Shown here: positions 55,042-64,000 of the stretch, in pieces
Numbering within the stretch: the stretch's first letter is position 1
How the letters are laid out: each line of letters opens with the position of its first letter
NCBI RefSeq assembly: GCF_000685805.1
Contig: NZ_JMKP01000013.1
Span: 1-64,000 of the forward strand
Direction of reading: 5' to 3'
Source: Psychrobacter phenylpyruvicus DSM 7000 = NBRC 102152
GTDB lineage: Bacteria; Pseudomonadota; Gammaproteobacteria; Pseudomonadales; Moraxellaceae
Length of the DNA stretch: 64,000 nt
The notes under the pieces: generated by a model
Databases searched by the model: none
What the model was told of the DNA's origin: nothing
The model's input: only the letters and a program-made list of their open reading frames with translations
Translations under genes and position numbers: made by a program

Positions 55042-55764
55042 TTATTTGGGCGGAAAAACATGCTCTTTATAAATCTCTAGTACCCCATTTTCTTTATCAA
55101 TAAATATTCTTTCAACCCCAAAACCTCTGCGGGCCATATTCGGATTTTTATGATAAATATCAATGGTTTTGGCCCCTTTAAAATCCGAAGAGTATTTGGT
55201 AACGTTTTTATTAACCAGCAGCGGCTTTAACGTGCCCCCATTAATTTTATAACTAATAACTGCCGTATTAGGAATAAAAGACTGTTTTTTACTAATACTG
55301 CCTCCCTCGGGCATTTTAATATAGCCATCGGTAAGCAATAATCTTTCTAAATCAAAACTATACTTATCCACTTTAAAATCAGCTTTTACCTTAGGATCGG
55401 TATACCAGCGATAGTTATATAAATCCACACCCCGATTTAACTGCTTATATAAATGATCAATAATGCCTTTATAGCTGTCTGCCTTCATCTTCAATGCATT
55501 ACCATCATAACTGGCAGTTAAGTTTGGGCAGTTGATATCAAAACTGGGATCCCCTGAATTATTGGAGTCACCAACGCTTACTGTCTTAAATTTATTGGGT
55601 GATGAGCCAGTTGTGCGCCAGTTGGCATTAATATTCAGCTCGTCTTTCATAGACATCAACATGATATTTAAACTATCACAGTCTGGTGCTTTATTTTCAG
55701 CGTACGCACTACTCATCATCCCTGCTGAGAACAAGGCAGATATTAATAGAATAACTTTTCTCAT
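55042..55764 (-). CDS. Exported protein of unknown function
   Basis: A 240-residue secreted protein. The signal peptide MRKVILLISALFSAGMMSSAYA is clear. The mature part has two or three Cys (CDSLN; INCPNLT), which may form a disulfide, and looks beta-rich with many Lys, Tyr and Asp (DLYNYRWYTDPKVKADFKVDKYS). I do not recognise the family. It ends with KENGVLEIYKEHVFPPK. No partner gene. Possibly a periplasmic or outer-membrane-associated protein. Confidence 0.6.
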   Translation of the reverse strand: MRKVILLISALFSAGMMSSAYAENKAPDCDSLNIMLMSMKDELNINANWRTTGSSPNKFKTVSVGDSNNSGDPSFDINCPNLTASYDGNALKMKADSYKGIIDHLYKQLNRGVDLYNYRWYTDPKVKADFKVDKYSFDLERLLLTDGYIKMPEGGSISKKQSFIPNTAVISYKINGGTLKPLLVNKNVTKYSSDFKGAKTIDIYHKNPNMARRGFGVERIFIDKENGVLEIYKEHVFPPK

Positions 55765-56129
55765 AATCGCCTCAAATAATTAATCAAAATAATTAAAACT
55801 GTCTTTATATCATTATTAATTTATTATTAAATAAATGTAGTATTTTACTACTCTTATCATACAGAGAAGTTAAACAAACAGTAAGTTTGGTTAATTTGTT
55901 AAATAACTGCTCTTGTTATAGTTATAAAGGCTTATAGAGATCGATTCAAGTTCATTTATTGCTTTATGGGCAAGTTTCTGAAGCCTTGGGCCTAACTTTT
56001 TGATCTAAAAATTCAAAAATTAATAAGTAGCTGATATCTAATAGTTTATTGCAATAAAAAATCCGGCACGAATGCCGGATTTTTTGCTAGCTATGACTTT
56101 TATTTATTACTCAAATCAGCAAGTAATCC
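55765..56129. other. Gap between the exported-protein gene and rpoC
   Basis: 365 bases on the minus strand. It holds the rpoBC terminator (56056-56085) and the promoter region of the exported-protein gene, which is very AT-rich. Nothing else was recognised. Confidence 0.5.
56056..56085 (-). terminator. Terminator of the rpoBC operon
   Basis: Arms AAAAATCCGGC and GCCGGATTTTT with a short ACGAAT loop, T-tract on both strands. It lies 45 bases after the rpoC stop. Confidence 0.95.
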
Positions 56130-59100
56130 TTACTGACCTGGCTTGTCTTGGCTAAGCTCTTGAGCAAAGGCTTCATCGAAGCTTCTAAAGTCTTGAGCAG
56201 TAGTATTTGCTTCTAGATCGAACGCAGCATCTAGAGCACTTTCTACATCATAAGCCGGCTTACCTTCTTTGGCTTTCTTACGAGCCGCATGGTAAGCAAG
56301 ACCTGTACCCGCTGGGATCAGACGACCGACTACAACGTTCTCTTTCAAGCCACGAAGTTCATCCACTTTGCCTTCAACAGCAGCAGCAGTTAACACACGA
56401 GTGGTTTCTTGGAAAGAAGCCGCTGAGATAAAGCTCTCTGTTGCCAAGCTGGCTTTGGTAATACCCAATAATTGACGCTCAAACTGTACTGGGAACTTAT
56501 CTTCAGCCAGTAGTTTTTCGTTCAGCGCTTTCACATCAGCGTATTCAACCTGATCGCCCTTGAAGTAGTTAGAATCACCAGCATCAGTAACTTCTACTTT
56601 ACGTAGCATCTGACGGATAATTACTTCAATGTGCTTATCATTGATCTTAACACCTTGCAGACGATATACCTCTTGTACTTCGTCAACAATATAGTTCGCC
56701 AGAGCGGTTTCGCCTTGTAAGCGTAAGATGTCATGCGGATTTAATGGACCATCTGCAATGACCTCACCACGGGCAACGGTTTCGTTTTCGAATACGTTGA
56801 TTTGACGCCATTTTGGAATCAGCTCTTCGTGTACTTCGCCATCTTCATTGGTGATGATAAAGCGGTTCTTACCTTTGGTCGAGGTACCGAAGCTTACCAC
56901 ACCAGACATCTCTGCCATGATGGCATGATCTTTCGGACGACGTGCTTCAAATAAGTCAGCAACACGTGGCAGACCACCGGTAATATCTTTAGTACCTGAG
57001 GTAGCTTGTGGTACACGACCTAATACCGAACCTGCAGTCACTTCTTCACCGTCAGAGACACGGATAATAGTCTCAGCTGGTAGGAAGTAAACTACTTCTT
57101 TACCACCAGTAGTATCTAGAATAATCGCTGGGCGTAAGTCTTTTGAGTTACTTGGACGGTCTTTTGAACCAAGAATTTCAAACGAGCTCATACCAGTGGC
57201 TTCATCAATCTTAACCGTGGCAGTCGAGCCATCGATAATGTCGCTGAAGCGTGCTTTACCAGCGAATTCTGTGATAATTGGGTGAGTGTGCGGATCCCAC
57301 TTGGCAATAGCCTGTCCACTTTCAACCTCATCACCATCTTTCACTAGAACACTTGAACCATAAGGTACTTTATAGCGCTCACGCTCACGGCCTACGTCAT
57401 CGGCAATACCAATTTCAGCAGAACGTGAAACGATAACTAAGTGACCATCTACGTGTTCAACCGTCTTCATATTATGGAAGCGGATGAAACCTGTGTTACG
57501 CGCAGAGATGCTGTTATCTACTGAAGTAGAACTTGCTGCACCACCTACGTGGAACGTACGCATGGTTAACTGAGTACCTGGCTCACCAATTGACTGAGCA
57601 GCCATAACACCCACAGACTCACCAATGTTCACTTTATGACCACGGGCTAAGTCACGACCGTAACACTGAGCACATACCCCATGTGGTACTTCACAAGTAA
57701 TTACTGAACGTACCCACACCTCATCGATACCATTGTTATCAATTAGTTGTACGCCTTGTTCATCAATTAGTGTACCTGCTGGTAAGATCACTTCATTTTC
57801 ACGGTTGATAACGTCTGTTGCTACCACACGACCTAACACACGGTCACCTAGCTTCTCGATGATCTCACCACCTTGGATGTGTGGTGTCATGCGAACGCCT
57901 TTTTCAGTACCACAATCGTTCTCTGTGATAACCAAATCTTGCGCCACGTCTACTAGACGACGGGTTAAGTAACCTGAGTTAGCAGTTTTCAGTGCGGTAT
58001 CAGCAAGACCTTTACGGGCACCGTGAGTCGAGATGAAGTACTGAAGTACTGATAGACCTTCACGGAAGTTGGCTTTAATTGGGGTCTCGATAATTGAACC
58101 ATCTGGCTTAGCCATCAGACCACGCATACCGGCCAACTGACGAATCTGAGCCGCACTACCACGAGCACCAGAGTCTGACATGATGAAGATAGAGTTGAAC
58201 GATTTCTGTTCTTCCTCTTCACCCTGTGCGTTGATAACTTTGTCAGTAGACAAGTTGTCCATCATCGCTTTAGCTACTTTATCGTTAGTACGTGACCAAA
58301 TATCGACAACTTTGTTATAGCGCTCACCAGCAGTTACGAAACCTTGCTCAAACTGTTGTTCAATTTCACGAACTTCAGCATCAGCCGCTTCGATAAGCTC
58401 TTTCTTCTTAGGCGGAATAACCATGTCCTCAATACCGATAGACACACCTGATAGAGTTGCTTGAGCAAAACCTAGGTACATCAATTGGTCAGCGAAGATA
58501 ACACTTTCTTTCACGCCACGAGTACGGTAGCAAGAGTTCATTAGTTTCGAGATGTTTTTCTTAGTCATCTCAACGTTACACTCTTCGAACTTCATGCCTT
58601 TTGGCATAATGTTCCAGATCAATAAACGACCAGCTACAGTATCTTGTAGGTGAGTTTCTTTGGTTGCGTTACCCTCTTCATCAAAAGTAGTCTCGGTAAC
58701 ACGAACTTTAATTCTTGCGTTTACATGTAGGTCGTTTGATCCAATCGCGCGCAATGCTTCGTTAACGGTCGCGAAGATCATGCCTTCGCCTTTGGCGTTA
58801 ATAGCTGAGCGGCTAATGTAGTATAGACCCAGTACAACGTCTTGTGATGGTACGATAATCGGATCACCGTTAGCAGGTGATAAGATGTTATTCGTAGACA
58901 TCATAAGTACACGAGCTTCTAACTGTGCTTCTAGGGTTAATGGCACGTGTACTGCCATTTGGTCACCGTCGAAGTCAGCGTTAAACGCGGTACAAACTAG
59001 CGGGTGCAGCTGAATTGCCTTACCTTCAATTAGTACTGGCTCAAACGCTTGTAGACCCAATCTGTGTAGCGTTGGTGCACGGTTTAGTAATACTGGATGC

Positions 59101-60359
59101 TCACGGATTACCATGGCCAGCATATCCCAAACTTGTGGCTCTTCACGCTCTACCATTTTTTTAGCTTGTTTAATGGTAGTAGCCATACCGTGTGATAATA
59201 GTTTTGAGTAAGTGAATGGCTTGAATAGTTCAAGAGCCATTTTCTTCGGTAGACCACACTGATGTAGACGTAATGTAGGACCTACAACGATTACTGAACG
59301 GCCTGAATAGTCAACACGTTTACCCAACAAGTTTTGACGGAAACGACCTTGCTTACCTTTAATCATATCAGCAAGCGATTTTAATGGGCGCTTGTTACTA
59401 CCAGTAATGGCACGACCACGACGACCGTTATCTAATAACGCATCTACTGATTCTTGTAGCATACGTTTTTCGTTACGCACAATGATATCTGGTGCGTTAA
59501 GCTCTAACAGACGCTTCAAACGGTTGTTACGGTTGATAACACGGCGATATAAATCGTTTAGATCTGACGTCGCAAAGCGCCCGCCTTCTAGTGGTACTAG
59601 AGGACGTAAGTCTGGTGGTAGTACTGGTAAGATACTCATTACCATCCACTCAGGCTTGTTATTAGAGTCACGGAAAGCTTCTAATAACTTAAGACGTTTA
59701 GACATCTTTTTAAGTTTGGTTTCAGAACCCGTGTTAGGAATCTCTTCACGTAGCTCATCAATTTCAAGATCAATATCAATGTCTTTTAGTAGGTCTTGAA
59801 TCGCTTCAGCACCCATTTTAGCGATGAACTCATCACCGAATTCTTCTAACGCTTTGTAGTAATCTTCGTCATCAAGCAGCTGATACTTCTCTAATGAAGT
59901 CATGCCTGGATCAGTTACTACATAGCTTTCGAAATACAATACGCGCTCGATATCACGTAATGTCATATCCAGTAATAGACCGATACGGCTTGGTAATGAT
60001 TTTAAGAACCAAATGTGAGCAACTGGGCTAGCAAGATCGATGTGGCCCATGCGGTCACGACGAACTTTGGCTGTGGTTACTTCTACACCACATTTTTCAC
60101 AGATTACGCCCTGGAATTTACGGCGTTTGTACTTACCACAAAGACACTCAAAGTCTTTTACTGGACCAAAGATTTTGGCACAGAATAGACCGTCACGCTC
60201 AGGCTTAAAGGTACGGTAGTTAATAGTTTCTGGTTTTTTTACTTCACCATGTGACCATGATTTAATAGTCTCTGGAGCAGCCAATGAAATCTGAATGCTA
60301 TCAAATTCACGTTTGCCGTTATCGGCAGGGCTTTTCATAATATCGAGTAAATCTTTCAA
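56130..60359 (-). CDS. rpoC: RNA polymerase beta' subunit
   Basis: A 1409-residue RNA polymerase subunit. The N-terminal zinc finger [20 protein letters not shown], the catalytic loop [12 protein letters not shown] (about residue 460) with three Asp binding magnesium, the bridge-helix and the second zinc site [13 protein letters not shown] are present, as is the C-terminal ATNTAQDF-type tail. The start is TTG with GGAGAAG upstream, giving MKDLLDIMK, the standard N-terminus of RpoC. Follows rpoB by 128 bases in one operon and ends in a strong terminator. Confidence 0.98.
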   Translation of the reverse strand: MKDLLDIMKSPADNGKREFDSIQISLAAPETIKSWSHGEVKKPETINYRTFKPERDGLFCAKIFGPVKDFECLCGKYKRRKFQGVICEKCGVEVTTAKVRRDRMGHIDLASPVAHIWFLKSLPSRIGLLLDMTLRDIERVLYFESYVVTDPGMTSLEKYQLLDDEDYYKALEEFGDEFIAKMGAEAIQDLLKDIDIDLEIDELREEIPNTGSETKLKKMSKRLKLLEAFRDSNNKPEWMVMSILPVLPPDLRPLVPLEGGRFATSDLNDLYRRVINRNNRLKRLLELNAPDIIVRNEKRMLQESVDALLDNGRRGRAITGSNKRPLKSLADMIKGKQGRFRQNLLGKRVDYSGRSVIVVGPTLRLHQCGLPKKMALELFKPFTYSKLLSHGMATTIKQAKKMVEREEPQVWDMLAMVIREHPVLLNRAPTLHRLGLQAFEPVLIEGKAIQLHPLVCTAFNADFDGDQMAVHVPLTLEAQLEARVLMMSTNNILSPANGDPIIVPSQDVVLGLYYISRSAINAKGEGMIFATVNEALRAIGSNDLHVNARIKVRVTETTFDEEGNATKETHLQDTVAGRLLIWNIMPKGMKFEECNVEMTKKNISKLMNSCYRTRGVKESVIFADQLMYLGFAQATLSGVSIGIEDMVIPPKKKELIEAADAEVREIEQQFEQGFVTAGERYNKVVDIWSRTNDKVAKAMMDNLSTDKVINAQGEEEEQKSFNSIFIMSDSGARGSAAQIRQLAGMRGLMAKPDGSIIETPIKANFREGLSVLQYFISTHGARKGLADTALKTANSGYLTRRLVDVAQDLVITENDCGTEKGVRMTPHIQGGEIIEKLGDRVLGRVVATDVINRENEVILPAGTLIDEQGVQLIDNNGIDEVWVRSVITCEVPHGVCAQCYGRDLARGHKVNIGESVGVMAAQSIGEPGTQLTMRTFHVGGAASSTSVDNSISARNTGFIRFHNMKTVEHVDGHLVIVSRSAEIGIADDVGRERERYKVPYGSSVLVKDGDEVESGQAIAKWDPHTHPIITEFAGKARFSDIIDGSTATVKIDEATGMSSFEILGSKDRPSNSKDLRPAIILDTTGGKEVVYFLPAETIIRVSDGEEVTAGSVLGRVPQATSGTKDITGGLPRVADLFEARRPKDHAIMAEMSGVVSFGTSTKGKNRFIITNEDGEVHEELIPKWRQINVFENETVARGEVIADGPLNPHDILRLQGETALANYIVDEVQEVYRLQGVKINDKHIEVIIRQMLRKVEVTDAGDSNYFKGDQVEYADVKALNEKLLAEDKFPVQFERQLLGITKASLATESFISAASFQETTRVLTAAAVEGKVDELRGLKENVVVGRLIPAGTGLAYHAARKKAKEGKPAYDVESALDAAFDLEANTTAQDFRSFDEAFAQELSQDKPGQ

Positions 60360-60487
60360 GTTGCTTCTCCGTTATATGTGTTCACGGCAGTGGGTCATCA
60401 CTATTATTTATGTTCAATAAGACATTTTAAGCAATGACCCAAACTCACCGTTGAAGGCAATGAATTAGGCTGAGTTAAAGGATAAGA

Positions 60488-63400
60488 CTAATTACTTTCT
60501 TTTAGCTCAATATTAATACCCAATGACTTAATCTCTTTGGTCAGTACGTTGAATGATTCAGGCATACCTGGATCCATGTACTGTTCACCATCGACGATGT
60601 TCTTATACATACGCGTACGACCTTCAACATCATCCGACTTCACTGTTAGCATCTCTTGCAACGTGTAAGTTGCGCCGTATGCTTCTAGGGCCCAAACTTC
60701 CATCTCACCGAAGCGCTGACCACCAAATTGTGCTTTACCACCTAATGGCTGCTGCGTTACTAATGAGTATGAACCTGTTGAGCGAGCATGCATCTTGTCA
60801 TCTACTAAGTGGTTTAGTTTCAACATATACATGTAGCCTACAGTTACAGGACGGTCAAACTTCTGACCAGTACGGCCATCATATAAAGTTTGCTGACCTG
60901 AAGTTGGATAGCCTGCAAGTTCTAACAGCTCATCAATTTGAACTTCGCGTGCCCCATCAAATACAGCGGTACCCATAGGCACACCGTCACGCAAGTTGTT
61001 AGCAAGTGCCATGATGTCTTCATCACTCAAGCTGTCTAAGTCAGCTTGCTCACCGCCCACTTGGTTATAAATTTTATCTAAGAAGTCACGTAACTCAGCC
61101 ACTGCAGCTTGGGCTTTAAGCATGCCGTTAATCTTGTCACCAAGACCTTTAGCCGCCATACCTAAGTGAGTCTCAAGTACCTGACCGATGTTCATACGAG
61201 AGGGTACACCTAGTGGGTTCAATACGATATCCACTGGGTTACCATGTTCATCATATGGCATATCTTCTACTGGCATGATGCGTGATACAACACCTTTGTT
61301 ACCATGACGACCGGCCATCTTATCACCAGGCTGAATACGACGTTTAACCGCTAAGTAAACTTTTACGATTTTTTGTACGCCGTGTTGCAGATCATCACCT
61401 GCAGTTAGCTTACGTTTTTTCTCAGCGAACTTAGTATCGATATCTTTTTGCTTATCAACTAAGAACTCTTGAATTTGAGTCAAGCGCTCAGCAATTTCTT
61501 CTTCTACTGGCTGAATGTCTAATAAGGTTTCTAATGACATCTCTAGTAGTTCAGCTTCAGACAATACTGTTCCTGACTTAAGACCTGCACCACCACTGAT
61601 GGCTTTACCATCAAGTAAGTGACTGATACGACTACGCGCCGCTTCTTCGAAGATACGTAGCTCTTCTTTTAAGTCTTTGCGATAGTTGTCTAATTGAGAC
61701 TTCTCGATTGCCTTGGCACGAGCGTCTTTTTCTACGCCATCACGGGTAAAGACTTGAACGTCAATAACCGTACCTTTGGTAGAAGTTGGCACACGTAAAG
61801 AAGTATCTTTAACGTCTGCCGCTTTCTCACCGAAGATGGCTCTCAGAAGTTTTTCTTCTGGCGTTAATTGGGTTTCACCTTTAGGCGTTACTTTACCAAC
61901 TAGGATATCACCAGCATCAACTTCAGCACCGATGTAGACAATACCTGACTCATCAAGCGCAGATAAAGCAGCTTCACCTACGTTTGGAATATCAGCGGTG
62001 ATCTCTTCTGTACCCAGCTTAGTATCACGCGCCACACAAGTTAATTCTTGAATATGGATGGTCGTGAAACGGTCTTCTTTTACCACACGCTCAGATAACA
62101 AAATCGAGTCTTCGAAGTTGTAACCGTTCCATGGCATGAATGCCACACGCATGTTCTGACCCAATGCCAACTCACCTAAGTCAGTTGATGGGCCATCGGC
62201 TAGGATATCACCGCCAGCGATTTCGTCACCTTGGTTAACAATAATACGCTGGTTGATACAGGTGTTTTGGTTTGAGCGGGTATATTTAATTAAGTTATAA
62301 ATATCGATACCGGCTTCACCTGGTTGCATCTCATCTTCGTTAACACGAACCACAATACGAGAAGCATCCACGTCTTCAATAACACCGCCACGCTTAGCGA
62401 TAACACACACACCTGAGTCACGAGCTACGTGACGCTCCATACCGGTACCTACTAACGGCTTATCAGCACGTAGCGTAGGAACAGCCTGACGTTGCATGTT
62501 CGAACCCATCAAGGCACGGTTAGCATCATCATGCTCAAGGAATGGAATTAAGCTGGCCGCAACAGACACAACCTGGCTTGGTGATACGTCCATATGCGTT
62601 ACTTTGTCGCTTGGCATACGTACTGATTCACCACCGCTACGTACCATTACCATCTCTTCAGCAAGTACGCCGTTTTCATCTAACTCAGAGTCGGCCTGAG
62701 CGATAACGGTGCCTACTTCTTCAATGGCCGATAAGTATTCGATGTCATCAGTTACTTTACCGTCAACTACTTTACGATATGGGGTTTCTAGGAAACCAAA
62801 CTCGTTGGTCTTAGCGAAGGTCGCTAATGAGTTAATTAGACCAATGTTTGGACCTTCAGGGGTCTCAATTGGACACACACGACCGTAGTGAGTGTTATGT
62901 ACGTCACGCACTTCGAAGCCTGCGCGCTCACGAGTTAGACCACCTGGGCCTAAAGCTGAAATACGACGCTTGTGAGTAATCTCAGATAATGGGTTGTTTT
63001 GGTCCATGAACTGTGACAACTGGCTTGAACCAAAGAACTCTTTAACTGCTGCCGCTACTGGCTTAGAGTTAATTAAATCTTGTGGTGACAAGTTATCAGA
63101 TTCAGCTGAACTTAGACGCTCTTTAACCGCACGCTCAACACGTACTAGACCAACACGGAATTGGTTTTCAGCCATTTCGCCCACTGAACGAATACGGCGG
63201 TTACCTAAGTGGTCAATATCGTCCACTTCACCAATACCGTTACGGATATTGATCAGCTCTTTTAGAACATCGATGATGTCTTCTTTGGTTAATACGCTTT
63301 GTTCACGCTTAACATCTGGATCATCACTATTGATAAATTCACGACCCAAACGGCGGTTGAACTTCATACGACCAACGTTTGATAAGTCATAACGATCTGC

Positions 63401-64000
63401 ATTAAAGAACATGCTTTCAAACAGCTTTTCCGCAGTATCAATCGTTGGTGGCTCACCTGGACGCATTACTTTATAGATTTCAATTAGCGCTTCTTCACGG
63501 CTGCCTGTAGTATCAGCACGTAAGGTATCGGCAATATAGGTACCATGATCGATATCGTTAGTGAATAAAATCTTGAATTCTTTGATTGATTCACTGGCTT
63601 CAAACGCACTTAACTTAACCAATAACTCATGATCAATTAATGTGTTAGCGCGAGCGATAACCTCGTCATTAACAACGATGTCTTCTGCCAATATGCGCTC
63701 ATATAAATACTCATCAGGCACAGCCAGCTTCTTCATACCAGACTGTTCAATCTGACGAATACGACGGGCGTTAATACGCTTGCCTTGCTCAACCAGTACT
63801 TCACCGTCTGGCGATACGATATCAAACTGAGCCATTTCACCGCGTAAGCGATCGGCAACTAGGTCGATTTCGAACTGCTCTTCACCTTTATAAACCGATA
63901 CTTTTTCAAAGAAAGTATCTAGGATTTCATTGGTGTCCATGCCTAAAGCACGTAGGATAATAGTACCTAGTAGCTTACGACGACGGTCAATACGAGCAAA
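60488..64000 (-). CDS. rpoB: RNA polymerase beta subunit (5' end outside window)
   Basis: The window holds the last 1170 or so residues of RpoB. The frame is open at the window edge and continues with the [18 protein letters not shown] segment, so the true start is beyond 64000. An internal ATG at 63940 is not the start. Visible landmarks: the rifampicin-pocket region [52 protein letters not shown], the [20 protein letters not shown] region, the [12 protein letters not shown] motif and the C-terminal [13 protein letters not shown] clamp. Rifampicin-site residues (Gln, Asp, His, Arg, Ser positions) look wild-type. Confidence 0.98.
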   Translation of the reverse strand, partial: FARIDRRRKLLGTIILRALGMDTNEILDTFFEKVSVYKGEEQFEIDLVADRLRGEMAQFDIVSPDGEVLVEQGKRINARRIRQIEQSGMKKLAVPDEYLYERILAEDIVVNDEVIARANTLIDHELLVKLSAFEASESIKEFKILFTNDIDHGTYIADTLRADTTGSREEALIEIYKVMRPGEPPTIDTAEKLFESMFFNADRYDLSNVGRMKFNRRLGREFINSDDPDVKREQSVLTKEDIIDVLKELINIRNGIGEVDDIDHLGNRRIRSVGEMAENQFRVGLVRVERAVKERLSSAESDNLSPQDLINSKPVAAAVKEFFGSSQLSQFMDQNNPLSEITHKRRISALGPGGLTRERAGFEVRDVHNTHYGRVCPIETPEGPNIGLINSLATFAKTNEFGFLETPYRKVVDGKVTDDIEYLSAIEEVGTVIAQADSELDENGVLAEEMVMVRSGGESVRMPSDKVTHMDVSPSQVVSVAASLIPFLEHDDANRALMGSNMQRQAVPTLRADKPLVGTGMERHVARDSGVCVIAKRGGVIEDVDASRIVVRVNEDEMQPGEAGIDIYNLIKYTRSNQNTCINQRIIVNQGDEIAGGDILADGPSTDLGELALGQNMRVAFMPWNGYNFEDSILLSERVVKEDRFTTIHIQELTCVARDTKLGTEEITADIPNVGEAALSALDESGIVYIGAEVDAGDILVGKVTPKGETQLTPEEKLLRAIFGEKAADVKDTSLRVPTSTKGTVIDVQVFTRDGVEKDARAKAIEKSQLDNYRKDLKEELRIFEEAARSRISHLLDGKAISGGAGLKSGTVLSEAELLEMSLETLLDIQPVEEEIAERLTQIQEFLVDKQKDIDTKFAEKKRKLTAGDDLQHGVQKIVKVYLAVKRRIQPGDKMAGRHGNKGVVSRIMPVEDMPYDEHGNPVDIVLNPLGVPSRMNIGQVLETHLGMAAKGLGDKINGMLKAQAAVAELRDFLDKIYNQVGGEQADLDSLSDEDIMALANNLRDGVPMGTAVFDGAREVQIDELLELAGYPTSGQQTLYDGRTGQKFDRPVTVGYMYMLKLNHLVDDKMHARSTGSYSLVTQQPLGGKAQFGGQRFGEMEVWALEAYGATYTLQEMLTVKSDDVEGRTRMYKNIVDGEQYMDPGMPESFNVLTKEIKSLGINIELKESN

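Noticed and set aside
59392..59799. Antisense frame of 135 codons in rpoC
   Set aside because: Shadow of highly constrained rpoC codons with Ser/Arg-rich translation.
60553..60978. Antisense frame of 141 codons in rpoB
   Set aside because: Shadow of the rpoB coding sequence. No independent support.

Overview
The window looks like a chromosomal segment of a gammaproteobacterium of the Moraxellaceae, most likely Psychrobacter or a close relative. This is inferred from the moderately AT-rich composition and the style of the housekeeping proteins (SecA, MutS, RpoB/RpoC, Hom, SmpB, CoaD, minor pilins, OMPLA). No database search was run. No rRNA, CRISPR array, prophage or plasmid origin was seen.

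Layout. 1-319 is the right end of an IS256-family insertion sequence, lying directly against a TPR/DUF2971 gene that it appears to have truncated. 2274-5057 carries an ArsO-like flavoprotein, small DUF805 and DUF503 genes and a long AT-rich gap ending in a promoter and Fur box. 5086-9194 holds a Fur-type TonB-dependent haem/iron receptor and a DUF368 membrane protein. 9452-11459 is an accessory cassette of three genes: a PAAR spike protein with a C-terminal extension, a putative type VI effector with an L,D-transpeptidase-like Ser-His-Gly-Cys motif, and a lipoprotein that fits a periplasmic immunity protein. 11908-13150 is a two-gene YjjP/YjjB (ThrE-type) exporter.

13377-34621 is mostly housekeeping: glutathione reductase, SmpB, CoaD, two ferredoxins, YgiQ, a lipid-anchored DsbC-like protein, homoserine dehydrogenase, acetyl-CoA acetyltransferase, a pair of DUF2382 stress proteins, a lipoprotein, SecA and MutS. 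34725-42758 is a minus-strand type IV pilus cluster transcribed pilV-pilW-pilX-pilY1-pilE-like-pilin. It is followed by ComF, OMPLA (PldA), a DUF3465 lipoprotein and DsbD. 49701-50124 has three tRNA genes (His, Arg, Pro), directly next to a McrBC type IV restriction system. The right end is a hot-dog thioesterase-like gene, two poorly known genes, and rpoC and rpoB, the latter cut by the window edge.

How the parts relate. ComF and type IV pili point to a naturally transformable cell. McrBC and the PAAR/effector cassette are the competition and defence content. DsbD could supply electrons to the lipid-anchored DsbC-like protein in the periplasm. The best candidate for something little described is the PAAR-effector-lipoprotein cassette at 9452-11459. 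The IS-fused TPR/DUF2971 gene, the short tandem repeats at gene borders and the possible small transcript between secA and mutS also deserve a second look.
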